Assembly: GCA_022566355.1 (NCBI GenBank) | Contig: JADFJB010000079.1 | Location: 1 to 22,981 of the forward strand | From: a candidate division KSB1 bacterium | GTDB taxonomy: Bacteria; Zhuqueibacterota; JdFR-76; DREG01 | DNA: 22,981 nucleotides | Direction: 5' to 3' | Shown: positions 14,637-22,862 of the stretch, in pieces | Layout: each line of letters starts with the position of its first letter | Numbering within the stretch: the first letter of the stretch is position 1 | Made by a program: the position numbers and the translations under genes | Notes under the pieces: generated by a model | Database searches by the model: none | Seen by the model: only the letters and a program-made list of their open reading frames with translations | Told to the model about the DNA's origin: nothing

Positions 14637-15764
14637 TTATTTGACTAAAACAGCTTGGGTCAAATTTTGACTTAAATCAATCCTGTACTTTCTTTCTTTA
14701 AAAAAAACATCCAAAGTTTGGTCCTGGCTAAAATTTGCTTGGATCCCGTTACTATCAAATTCGAATAGTGAAGATGGCACATAAAAAATCATTTCTAATT
14801 GTTGAGTATCCTGCATAAGAATGGCCACTTTAAAAGAATTAGGAAATTCTTTTGTATCTCTTGATTCTTCAAGAACCAAATGAGCAAGGATCGATTTTTG
14901 TTTATCCTGAAGTCTCAGATCTTTTAAGTGATCGTGTGCAAAATCTTCCTCCAATCTAATAGTTTTATAAAGATTCATACTGGATCTGGAATTTTTTCTT
15001 AAAGGTGTAAAAGAAAACTTTTCTTTCGAAATCTCCTGGTTTAGGAACTCACTTTTCTTAGCCAAAGAAGGAGAAAGGCTCGTTATATAACCCAAAGTTG
15101 AATCTTGATTTTCTCGTTCTCCTGATATTTGGTCGTCGCCTTTGATTGGTATAGTCGCCAGTTTATCCGGCTGGGTCGCTAAGGATTTAGCTCCTGGCTT
15201 TTTGTTTTCATCCTTTTGTTCAGTTTGTAGACTCCTTTTCTCAGTACTTTTTTTTGATAAGGCTTTCGTATTGGCACTACTGGGCTTTGTCTGTTTGCTT
15301 TCTTCGGAATCTTGTGACGTAGGTACATCCTCTCTATTTGGTTCTTCAGTCAGAACCTGGAAATTCACAGCAGCTTCGGTGGAATCAAATCCTTCAGTCG
15401 TACTTTTTTGTTCGACTTCAAGAATAGGGATCAATTGTTCGGGAACATCGATCTGAGTTTCATAAATGATTTGCGTAGTAAACACAACGAATACAAGTAC
15501 AGCAGCAACCTTGGTGATGAGTCCCCAATCAGGAACGGATTTTTTGGATTCTAAAATCTCAGTTTGACGTCGGATTTCAGATTTTAGTTCTTCCCGGCCA
15601 ATATTTTGGATGCCTGCGATAAAATTTCTCTCACCCTGTAATCTTTTTTGACAATCTTTACAATCTTGTAAATGCTGTTCAAATTTGATTTTATCCACAT
15701 CACTCAAGTAATTCAACAAATATTTTTCATGTATTTCATTTTGGAGAATAAAATTGCAATCCAT
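14637..15764 (-). CDS. Anti-sigma factor with zinc-finger (ZAS) and one transmembrane helix
   Basis: A 375-residue single-pass membrane anti-sigma factor. The cytoplasmic N-terminus holds an anti-sigma zinc domain: H12 and the HLQDCKDC motif giving H31, C35 and C38 (HxxxCxxC). One transmembrane helix is at residues ~81-101. The remaining ~270 residues would be periplasmic: first a ~110-residue low-complexity linker rich in S, T, K, E and Q, then a C-terminal region with VFKVAILMQ-like strands (FKVAILMQDTQQLEMIFYV). The start is the ATG at 15764, six bases after GGAG and overlapping the sigma stop by one base (TGATG). The pair is thus one translational unit, and this protein should sequester the sigma until a periplasmic signal acts. 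Confidence 0.87.
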   Translation of the reverse strand: MDCNFILQNEIHEKYLLNYLSDVDKIKFEQHLQDCKDCQKRLQGERNFIAGIQNIGREELKSEIRRQTEILESKKSVPDWGLITKVAAVLVFVVFTTQIIYETQIDVPEQLIPILEVEQKSTTEGFDSTEAAVNFQVLTEEPNREDVPTSQDSEESKQTKPSSANTKALSKKSTEKRSLQTEQKDENKKPGAKSLATQPDKLATIPIKGDDQISGERENQDSTLGYITSLSPSLAKKSEFLNQEISKEKFSFTPLRKNSRSSMNLYKTIRLEEDFAHDHLKDLRLQDKQKSILAHLVLEESRDTKEFPNSFKVAILMQDTQQLEMIFYVPSSLFEFDSNGIQANFSQDQTLDVFFKERKYRIDLSQNLTQAVLVK

Positions 15765-16339
15765 CACATTCTCCTTTCGGCTTCCGTCGTTTGTCTTAAA
15801 ATTAATTCTAATGCTTTTTTACACTGGTATTTTTTTGATTTGGTAACATTGCTGTTTGCAAATTTCATGATCCTTGTGATCTCCTCCAAATTTCTTTTCT
15901 CAAAATAGAAGTAGAACAATAGCTGTTTACAGACAGGGTCAATCGCTTCAAGTGCTTTTCGAACCCATTGCTTTTTTTCTTCGGTGATTACAATATCGAG
16001 TTGTGAATCTTGTCCATCATTTACGTCTTCCGATATCTCAGTATTAGTGAATTTATTTCGTTTACGAATTTCAGCATACCATTTATTCTTTACGACAGCC
16101 AAAAGGTAGGTTCCGATTTTTGATGTTAATTCAAAACTTCCGGAGCAGACCTTCTGCCAAAAAACAATAATGGCTTCTTGCAGCAAATCTTCGGCATCTT
16201 GCTCACTACCGCCATGCGATTGTACATAATTTAATATCATTTTCTTATAATGAATAAAGAGCTCGCCCAATACCGTTCGGTCATTGGCCCGTACTCGATT
16301 TATAATTTCCTTTTCCGGAAAAAATTTAAAGGATCTCAT
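15764..16339 (-). CDS. ECF-type RNA polymerase sigma factor
   Basis: A 191-residue sigma-70 family protein with only regions 2 and 4. Region 2 spans ~12-95, with ELFIHYKKMILNYVQSHGG, the DAEDLLQEAIIVFWQ core-binding helix and TYLLAVVKNKWYAEIRKRN. Region 4 spans ~120-180, with LEAIDPVCKQLLFYFYFE, the NLEEITRIMKFANSNVTKSK DNA-binding helices and CKKALELIL. It is adjacent to and overlaps its anti-sigma partner. AAAGG is four bases before the ATG. The divergent VIT-vWA gene is the nearest candidate target. Confidence 0.9.
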   Translation of the reverse strand: MRSFKFFPEKEIINRVRANDRTVLGELFIHYKKMILNYVQSHGGSEQDAEDLLQEAIIVFWQKVCSGSFELTSKIGTYLLAVVKNKWYAEIRKRNKFTNTEISEDVNDGQDSQLDIVITEEKKQWVRKALEAIDPVCKQLLFYFYFEKRNLEEITRIMKFANSNVTKSKKYQCKKALELILRQTTEAERRM

Positions 16340-16353
16340 TTACCTTTTAATCG

Positions 16354-16366
16354 TTAATGTCATTAA
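16354..16366. promoter_or_regulatory. Perfect dyad between sigma factor and VIT-vWA genes
   Basis: TTAATG-T-CATTAA is a perfect six-base dyad 15-27 bases before the sigma start codon, in the 164-base divergent region. It overlaps the place where a ribosome would load on the sigma mRNA, so it could be an operator or an RNA feature for sigma autoregulation. No canonical ECF promoter (GGAAC-type -35) was recognised. Dyads this short occur by chance in AT-rich DNA. Confidence 0.25.
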
Positions 16367-16503
16367 TATGCAGAAAGTAAACAGAAAATTAGTTGCGATT
16401 ATGATTTTAAGTCAAAATAAATTTACAATAAGCAAACATCAAAACAAAATTATATTAAGATGATGCTGATTTAAAAAGAAAACCTATCTGAAAGGAGAAA
16501 ACC

Positions 16504-18699
16504 ATGAGAACCCTGTTAACCTTTTTTGTGTTTGTATTTTCATTCATCAACCTGTCAGCCCAGGGCAGAATTATTATTCCCCATCCGCCAAGACCCATTT
16601 ATAAAAATCAAGTTTATTTAAAATATGTAGATGCCCATGTTAAGCTTAATAAAGGAGTCGGGAATATCACACTCGAACAATCCTTTTTTAACAAAGCTAA
16701 TGTGCAATTAGAGGGTCAATATTTATTTCCGGTACCGCGAGAAGCTCAGTTGTATGACTTCTATTTATATATCAACGGCAAGAAAACTCGCGGCGAACTA
16801 TTGGATGGCAAAGAAGCCAGGGAGATTTATGAATCGATTATTCGAACAGTCCGCGATCCGGCGTTATTGGAGTATGCAAATAATGGTTTATTCAAAGCCC
16901 GGATATTTCCCATCCCACCCAAAAGTGAACGTAAAATAGAATTGTCTTACGCTCAATTACTAGAAAAAGATGCTGACACTTATACCTTTACACTGCCAAT
17001 CCGGCAAATTGGGCAGGGCAGCATAGATTCTTATCATTTGGAAATCGAACTTGAAACCGAGGCGACCCTCGCCAATATTTATTCTCCGTCCCACGAAATT
17101 GATATAACCAGGCAAGGCGACAAAAAAGCAAAAATCAGTTTTGAAGCAAAAAATTTAGAAGCGGATAAAGATTTTGTCCTTTACTATTCACTTTCAGAAA
17201 GAGAGATACCTGCTACATTCTTATCTTTCCGACCGCGAACGGATCGTGACGGTTATTTTATGTTATTGGCTTCTCCCCGTTTCGAGGTTAGAAAGAAGAG
17301 GCCCGTGGCAAAGGATGTCATTTTCGTGGTTGATGTTTCCGGCAGTATGGCTGGTGAAAAAATCGAGCAGGCCAGGGAAGCGTTGCGATATTGTGTTAAT
17401 ACTTTGAACCGCAACGATCGCTTCGAAATCATCAGTTTTAGTTCTGGGATCGAACAATTTCAAAATGGCTTAAAGAAAGCGGATAGGGACGAGAAGAACA
17501 ACGCTTCTTATTTTATAGATAATTTATCCGCTTCCGGTGGAACGAATATCAATGAAGCTTTGCAAAAAGCATTAAGCTTGAAAGAGGGTAAAGATAATCG
17601 TCCGACCAGTATTGTATTTTTAACCGACGGGTTGCCCACGGAAGGCGAGAAAGATATCAAAAATATTCTGGCCAACCTTATGAAGCAAGATAAGGCCTTC
17701 ATGAAAATATTCAATTTTGGGGTTGGATATGATGTGAATACTTTCCTGTTGGATAAATTAGCGCGGGATAGCCATGGGAGTGTTAACTATGTGAAACCCG
17801 GCGAAAATATCGAAAAGAAAGTATCTTCTTTCTTTGATAAAATATCGAGTCCGGTCCTGACAAATACCGAAATTGATTTTGGTGATTTACGCGTTTATGA
17901 TATTTATCCTAAAGATTTTCCGGACATTTTTAGGGGTGAACGGATCACTCTTTTTGGCCGTTACCGCACAGATGGTAAATCAAAAGTAGTCTTGACGGGA
18001 GAACAAGGTGGGCGGGATCGTTCCTTTAAGTATGATGTGGATTTGCCGCGACGAAATTCGGACAATGAATTTATCGCGAAGTTATGGGCCAACCGCAAGG
18101 TTTCTTTTCTGTTGGCTAAGATCCGTTTTGAGGGTGAGAATGAGGAACTGGTTCAAAGCATCAAAGAGCTAGGTAAAGAATTTGGAATTGTCACCCCTTA
18201 TACTTCCTACCTCGTACGGGAACAGGAGCGTGAATTGGCCCAATTCAGGATTGACTTGGAAAGAGGTAGATCGACTCCTATAGCCTTGCGCATGCAAGCC
18301 ATGGAGGAGGCCAGGAAAGAAAGTGCGATTATTGATGTAGAAAGTGTGGGTTCAAAGGGTTATTATGATGCGCTGACTTTTGTTGCCCCGGCACCGTCTG
18401 CTTCTTCGGGTAAACGCTCGGTGCTTGCTAGTAGGGCTATGCAGAAGATCGCATTAGCGGAAACTGAAACCAACATGATATTGACCATCAAACGAGTATT
18501 GGATCGTACCTTCCAACTAAAGAATGGTGTGTGGATTGAGAATGGTTTGGAGGATCAAGAACCGGATAGGATAATCGAGTTTCTGAGTGATGACTATTTT
18601 GAATTTAGCAAATCAGGCGAAATTCTGAACCGAATTTTGGCCCTGGGAGAAGAAGTAATGTTTCAATGGAATGGGAAGGTATACCAAATAAAATCGTAA
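16504..18699 (+). CDS. VIT and von Willebrand factor A domain protein, secreted
   Basis: A 731-residue protein with a signal peptide (FFVFVFSFINLSAQ, cleavage near residue 20). A VIT domain covers ~35-165 (QSFFNKANVQLEGQYLFPVP, ARIFPIPPKSERKIELSY). A vWA domain covers ~270-440 with a complete MIDAS: DVSGSM starting at D277, the threonine in GGTNINEAL, and the aspartate in VFLTDGLPTEG. The C-terminal ~290 residues include FGIVTPYTSYLV, typical of bacterial VIT-vWA proteins, and no sortase or T9SS tail. These proteins resemble inter-alpha-trypsin inhibitor heavy chains and probably bind metal-dependently to envelope partners. AAAGGAG lies six bases before the ATG. The divergent sigma/anti-sigma pair suggests envelope-stress control, which is inference. 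Confidence 0.92.
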   Translation: MRTLLTFFVFVFSFINLSAQGRIIIPHPPRPIYKNQVYLKYVDAHVKLNKGVGNITLEQSFFNKANVQLEGQYLFPVPREAQLYDFYLYINGKKTRGELLDGKEAREIYESIIRTVRDPALLEYANNGLFKARIFPIPPKSERKIELSYAQLLEKDADTYTFTLPIRQIGQGSIDSYHLEIELETEATLANIYSPSHEIDITRQGDKKAKISFEAKNLEADKDFVLYYSLSEREIPATFLSFRPRTDRDGYFMLLASPRFEVRKKRPVAKDVIFVVDVSGSMAGEKIEQAREALRYCVNTLNRNDRFEIISFSSGIEQFQNGLKKADRDEKNNASYFIDNLSASGGTNINEALQKALSLKEGKDNRPTSIVFLTDGLPTEGEKDIKNILANLMKQDKAFMKIFNFGVGYDVNTFLLDKLARDSHGSVNYVKPGENIEKKVSSFFDKISSPVLTNTEIDFGDLRVYDIYPKDFPDIFRGERITLFGRYRTDGKSKVVLTGEQGGRDRSFKYDVDLPRRNSDNEFIAKLWANRKVSFLLAKIRFEGENEELVQSIKELGKEFGIVTPYTSYLVREQERELAQFRIDLERGRSTPIALRMQAMEEARKESAIIDVESVGSKGYYDALTFVAPAPSASSGKRSVLASRAMQKIALAETETNMILTIKRVLDRTFQLKNGVWIENGLEDQEPDRIIEFLSDDYFEFSKSGEILNRILALGEEVMFQWNGKVYQIKS

Positions 18700-18712
18700 G
18701 AATAATCATTAG

Positions 18713-18778
18713 CCAAGGAGATGCAGAGAGCTCAGAGAATCAACAAGATAAAACTCTTAGCTCTCTGAATCTTTAAGG
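18713..18778. repeat. Imperfect palindromic intergenic repeat (GCAGAGAGCTCAGAGAAT type)
   Basis: GAGATGCAGAGAGCTCAGAG is answered about 30 bases on by TCTTAGCTCTCTGAATCTTTA, forming an imperfect hairpin directly after the VIT-vWA stop. The wording is a degenerate version of the CAGAG/CTCTG repeat widely dispersed between genes in bacterial genomes. It may end transcription of the VIT-vWA mRNA, but it lacks a clear U-tract. Confidence 0.55.
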
Positions 18779-19239
18779 CAATTGATCCCCAGGTAATCTT
18801 ATATTTATGTGAGTTGGATATAACGTAATCTTTTGTAAAACTGTTCACCTATCCGTCTAAGTTAAAATGTCATCCTGTTATCATCCTTTTCCTGATGCCA
18901 AACTAAGGTTTTTCGACCCCAATTTTCAGGGTTTCCCCTATTGACATGGAGCGTGATCGTAACTATTTTTCAATATTTGAGCAAATTTTTCTAATAAATA
19001 AGGAAAGAGATTTATTTGTACTGATAAGTGATGTTTCAGATAAAACCAAATTGTAGTAAAAATATTCAAATAATAGAAGGTTATCAACTTGATAATCTTA
19101 GGGCAAAAAATAAAATTTGCGACTTTTAAATGTTTAGAATCGACTATCATAGTATAATAATCGATTCTCAATTTGTCTTCATATCGCGAAGGAATAGAAA
19201 TTCGTATGAAAATCCAATATTTAATAAACAAAGAGAATT
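18779..19239. other. Gene-free AT-rich stretch with two dyads
   Basis: No convincing coding region on either strand: a 97-codon minus frame at 18938-19231 has the composition of AT-rich noise. Two clean dyads are present. TTATCAA-C-TTGATAA (19081-19095) has seven-base arms. AGAATCGA and TCGATTCT (19136-19143 and 19161-19168) are eight-base arms around a 17-base AT-rich spacer. Both lie upstream of the VCBS gene at 19240 and could be operator-like sites. The part at 18900-18940 (TTTTTCGACCCC ... CAGGGTTTCCCC) is locally GC-richer and may be a relic of something I do not recognise. Confidence 0.4.
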
Positions 19240-19944
19240 TTGGGAAAAATATTGATAAAACTTTTATTGAAAATCTCGCTTTTTTCTTCTGTTATATTAT
19301 GCATTCATAAACCTGATTTCGACCAGGGTTGGGAGTGGGTTAATGCTTCACCGACAGGTAATCACCTTTATGAAATTGAAGCTATGGATACAAACGTAGC
19401 TATAGCGGTTGGGGAACTAAACACAGTCTTAAAACCCATAAATGGCGGCATTACATGGGATGTCAAATATCATGTTGACTCGACAATCTCTAATACGCAA
19501 ACCTTTACAAAAATCACCCAGGGTGTGGTAGTCAATGACAGCAGCTTTTCTTGGGGTTGTAGTTGGGGAGATTATGATAACGATGGCGATCTGGATCTGT
19601 TTGTTTCGAATTTAGATGAGGATCCTAAAGACAACCGCTTGTACCGCAATAATGGCAATGGTACCTTCACCAGGATCACCGAAGGTGAAATTGTAAATGA
19701 TGGTGGGGGTTCTTTTAGCAGCAGTTGGGGAGATTATGACAACGATGGTGATTTAGACCTATTCGTTCCTAACATTTACGCCGGCTTCTTTGCAGAACCC
19801 AATAACACCCTATACACCAACAACGGAGACGGCACCTTTGCCAGAGTCAGTGAGGGGATTACAATTGATGCCACAGGTTCAACATGTGTTAGTTGGGGCG
19901 ATTATGATAATGACGGTTATGTAGATCTGTTTATCGCTTTATAG
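19240..19944 (+). CDS. YCF48-like/VCBS (FG-GAP) repeat protein, apparently truncated at its C-terminus
   Basis: A 234-residue protein with an N-terminal signal-like hydrophobic segment (ISLFSSVILCI). A YCF48/BNR-type piece follows (WEWVNASPTGNHLYEIEAMD, AIAVGELNTVLK, GGITWDV). Three VCBS/FG-GAP units come next, each with a calcium-loop DxDxDGxxD core: WGDYDNDGDLDLFVSN, WGDYDNDGDLDLFVPN and WGDYDNDGYVDLFIAL, then stop. Such proteins normally have more repeats and end in a T9SS sorting domain; both are missing, and the third repeat stops before its closing loop. The start is a TTG at 19240 with only a weak AAGAG upstream, the frame being closed by TAA at 19225. It may be a chimeric remnant rather than a working gene. 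Confidence 0.65.
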   Translation: MGKILIKLLLKISLFSSVILCIHKPDFDQGWEWVNASPTGNHLYEIEAMDTNVAIAVGELNTVLKPINGGITWDVKYHVDSTISNTQTFTKITQGVVVNDSSFSWGCSWGDYDNDGDLDLFVSNLDEDPKDNRLYRNNGNGTFTRITEGEIVNDGGGSFSSSWGDYDNDGDLDLFVPNIYAGFFAEPNNTLYTNNGDGTFARVSEGITIDATGSTCVSWGDYDNDGYVDLFIAL

Positions 19945-19968
19945 TGCAAACAAATGGAGAATATCAAA

Positions 19969-20916
19969 ATGCCAGGATTTATTTACACCAAAATAAAAAC
20001 ATTCATTCTATCAGGTCCTAAACATAAGGTTATCCCTCATACTGTTTTACTGCTCTTAACTACCACTGCAACTTTACATGCCCAGTTGCCAAAAGCCTCC
20101 GATTATTTTCCATTGGCAGTTGGTAATATATGGCAGTATCAACCACCAGAAAATATTGGCCAATTTTCCTATTTTAAAGAGATAATTAATGATACTTTAG
20201 TTGGAGATTCTCTTTTAATATACAAATTTAAAAAAGGTGGTTACTATAATTATAACAATGATTCAACCATTGTGTATGTCCATAGTAATTTTCCACAAAA
20301 TCCCTTCAATGGTTTTCCTTTGATAGATACCCGGGATGGACTTGAAGGACGCTGGGAATGGCTTTTTGGTGATTTTATAGGGGTTTTGGCAATAACCGAT
20401 ACTGGAACTGTTTTTAGATATGATGAATTACGACATTGGGCAGATGTTAATACGATTATTCCAATAGGTGATTCAATAAGAATAGATAATTTTTGGACTA
20501 CAACATTCTTAACTGGAATTGGAATGACTAAATTCGGCAATGATACGGTACGTTATGCCAAAATTAATGGAAAAGAATTCGGAACACTTGTTAGTGTTTC
20601 AGAGAATGAGCAAAATTCACAAAACAAACCAGACGTTTTTCAACTTTATATTTACCCTAATCCTATTAAAGGAAACACTAATATTCTAATTGAAGGTAAA
20701 TTTAGTTCTTCAGTAGAGATTAGAATATTTGATTTACTAGGCAGAACCGTCAAAACCTTTATCGATCAACAGCCATTTCAAGTAAGGCGAACGCTCTTAT
20801 GGGATGGTTCTTCTGACCAGGGACGCCATGTACCAAGTGGTATTTATTTTATTGCAGTTAAATCAAAAAACAACATTCAAACCAAAAAGATTATTTACTT
20901 AGGAAACGGAGGTTAA
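19969..20916 (+). CDS. Secreted protein with C-terminal T9SS type A/FlgD-like sorting domain
   Basis: A 315-residue protein (from the ATG at 19969, which has GGAG nine bases upstream; another in-frame ATG is at 19954). A signal peptide ends near residue 39 (TVLLLLTTTATLHAQ). The middle (YFPLAVGNIWQYQ and about 180 further residues) is a beta-rich extracellular region common in FCB-group genomes and of unknown function. The last ~85 residues are a type IX secretion sorting domain: LYIYPNPIKGNTNI, VEIRIFDLLGRTVKTF, LLWDGSSDQGRHVPSGIYF and the final KKIIYL. It should be exported to the periplasm, passed through the T9SS and anchored or released at the surface. The group II intron begins six bases after its stop. 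Confidence 0.85.
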   Translation: MPGFIYTKIKTFILSGPKHKVIPHTVLLLLTTTATLHAQLPKASDYFPLAVGNIWQYQPPENIGQFSYFKEIINDTLVGDSLLIYKFKKGGYYNYNNDSTIVYVHSNFPQNPFNGFPLIDTRDGLEGRWEWLFGDFIGVLAITDTGTVFRYDELRHWADVNTIIPIGDSIRIDNFWTTTFLTGIGMTKFGNDTVRYAKINGKEFGTLVSVSENEQNSQNKPDVFQLYIYPNPIKGNTNILIEGKFSSSVEIRIFDLLGRTVKTFIDQQPFQVRRTLLWDGSSDQGRHVPSGIYFIAVKSKNNIQTKKIIYLGNGG

Positions 20917-21395
20917 AATGAGTGTGCCAAGCAAAGCTAATATAGGCAAGCCGGACAATCCGGCACGATCAAAGATCTAACCATCAGGTCGGAACAGAAC
21001 CGAGCGTATAAGGAGGTAACGAATTATGCGAAGCCTTGGGAAAGGAGTTATGTCAGCCACAACGCAAGTGAAGGTATCGAGCCCCGAAATTACTCTCGTT
21101 GCATTGGGTCAAGGGTTTCATTTCCTGGAAACCAGAAGTGGGTCGCATGTAAAAGGTGAGTGCGTATCCGACGTGCCGGGGTCTAAGTCCGTGGCGGGCA
21201 AACGAACTGTGTATATTGGAACTTGGGAGAACCGAAGCGTTCCAACTGGAAGCTTCCAAGAAGCTGAAGAGGCGACACGGAAGTATGGCGTTTCGGTAGT
21301 CGGACTGACTCATAGTAGAGGCGTAGGCAGGGTAACGCCTGCTGAGTCCTGTAATGGAAGGACACTCGAAGGGGTCGGCAGTTTAACGCAGAGAG

Positions 21396-22749
21396 ATGAG
21401 TTCTGTCATGCCGTACACTGATATTGGAGAGACATGGCAGAAATTATCTCTCATATCCGGTCATGCCCGAAGAGAGCCTGATTTTCAGTTTACGAGCCTT
21501 GCTCACTTACTGAATGTCGAATATCTTCGGGATTGCTACAAAAGCCTGAACAGGAATAAGGCAGTAGGAATTGACAACGTAAGCTGGGAAGAATACGGTC
21601 GGAAGGAGGATGAAAATCTGGAGCTGTTAGTCTCAAGGTTGAAGCGTAAGAAATACAAGCCGATACCAGCGAGGCGAGTTTACATACCGAAGAGCGAGAC
21701 GGAAAGACGTCCAATCGGAATATCAGCTCTGGAGAACAAGATAGTAGAACGTGGCATCACGTGGATACTTGAAAGTATTTATGAGCAGGATTTTCTGAAC
21801 TGTTCATATGGCTTTCGTCCGAATCGGAACTGCCATCAAGCGCTAAAAGAGCTCAACGATTTGATCATGTTTCAGCCTGTTAGCCACATTGTAGAAGCGG
21901 ATATAAAGGGATTTTTCGATAAAGTGTCGCATGAGAAGCTTATGGAGTTTATCCGGATAAGAATAAATGATACGACACTATTAAATTTGATAAAGAGATT
22001 CCTGAAAGCCGGTTATGTGGATGATGGTATATTGGTCACATCGGATAGCGGAACTCCTCAAGGTAGTATTCTAAGTCCGATTCTGGCTAATATCTTCCTG
22101 CACTATCCCCCCCGGATCGCCGGGATGGTTCGAAACGATAGTTAAAAGCCATGTGAGAGGGTTCTGTGACATCGTAAGATATGCAGATGACTATGTTTGT
22201 GTAGTTCGCTATGCAAACGACGCTAAGCGCATAGAACGTGGACTGCGAAACCGGTTCAATAAGTATAGTCTGGAAATACATCTGACAAAAAGCCGGAGTA
22301 TAAGTTTCGGACGATTTGAACGGGAAAACGCGAAAAGTCAGAACCGCCGTGCCAATACGTTCGATTTTCTGGGATTCACTCACTACTGCGACAGGTCAAG
22401 AGAAGGCAACTTCAAAGTTGGCCGCAAGACCAGCCGCAAGAAATACTCTGCAAAATGCAGGGCAATGAATGCGTGGCTTAAGGCGATAAGAAATCAGGTC
22501 AAAACCAAAGAATGGTGGAAAATTCTGATAGCAAAACTACGTGGACATTTTCGGTATTACGGAGTTAGTGAGAATTATGACGGTATCGTAAGGTTCTATA
22601 AAGCGACCATAAGAATGGTGCGTAAATGGATGAACCGACGCAGTCAGAAGCGGAAAATGAGTTGGGATAGATTTACAAAATACCTCGAGCATTATCCGTT
22701 ACCGAAACCGAAAATCGTGCATAGTTTTTACGTGTCACCTGTAAGGTGA
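21396..22749 (+). pseudogene. Group II intron reverse transcriptase/maturase, broken between RT4 and RT5
   Basis: The first frame (21396-22145) carries NRNKAVGIDNVSWEEYG, RRPIGISALENKIVE, SYGFRPNRNCHQAL, EADIKGFFDKVSHEKL with the first catalytic aspartate, and GTPQGSILSPILANIFLHY, then ends. The second frame (+1) resumes as WFETIVKSHVRGFCDIVRY then ADDY, so the YADD motif is intact, followed by LTKSRSISFGRF, the maturase X domain (LRGHFRYYGVSENYDGIVRF) and the PLPKPKIVHSFYV end. No endonuclease domain follows. Homologues have about four residues between LHY and WFE. Here 19 bases (22107-22125) stand in place of 12, a net shift of one frame, and they include CCCGG-ATCG-CCGGG. The protein cannot be made whole, so mobility would need help in trans. 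Confidence 0.9.
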
Positions 22750-22760
22750 GTTGGACTGAA

Positions 22761-22820
22761 GAGCCGGATGTGGGAAATCCACAAGTCCGGTTCTGTGAGG
22801 GACATTGATGTTTCCCTCAC
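22761..22820 (+). ncRNA. Group II intron domains V and VI
   Basis: Domain V (22761-22794) starts GAGCCGGA, including the catalytic AGC, and pairs with TCCGGTTC. An upper stem TGTGG/CCACA is capped by a GAAA-type loop, and an AG bulge lies on the 3' side. Domain VI follows as GTGAGGGA paired with TCCCTCAC around a loop near CATTGATGTT. The domain V core looks intact, so self-splicing could persist although the RT is broken. Confidence 0.85.
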
Positions 22821-22862
22821 TTAGTGGAAGATAGAAAATTACTAATTGAAGGAGACTATATT

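Larger units (their letters stand above)
20922..22824 (+). mobile_element. Group II intron with disrupted reverse transcriptase (3' end approximate)
   Basis: The 5' boundary is GTGTGCCAAGC at 20922, the GUGYG start of group II introns. The ribozyme 5' portion (about 20922-21395) is GC-richer than its surroundings, holds CCGGACAATCCGG-type stems, and precedes the RT frame. After the RT come domain V (22761-22794) and a domain VI-like hairpin (22795-22820). The six bases before the intron, AAATGA (20916-20921), are perfectly complementary to TCATTT at 21118-21123 in domain I, a good EBS1/IBS1 candidate. Total length near 1.9 kb is normal for a bacterial intron. It lies between two genes and not inside one. 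The exact 3' splice site is unclear: no bulged branch-point A is evident in domain VI. Confidence 0.88.

Noticed and set aside
15142-15456. A 104-codon plus-strand frame opposite the anti-sigma linker
   Set aside because: It mirrors the low-complexity linker of the real gene and has no independent support.
18938-19231. A 97-codon frame on minus in the gap before the VCBS gene
   Set aside because: Residue use (I, F, Y, K rich without pattern) is what AT-rich noise gives, and it spans two DNA dyads; no start signal.
20978-20982. TAACC in the intron as an EBS2 pairing with GGTTA at 20911-20915
   Set aside because: Five bases is too little, and the position (~57 bases into the intron) is earlier than EBS2 normally lies.
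21026-21421. A 131-codon frame and opposing minus frames in the 5' part of the intron
   Set aside because: They cover the structured ribozyme (domains I-IV), whose stems by chance lack stops; no protein family is recognisable.
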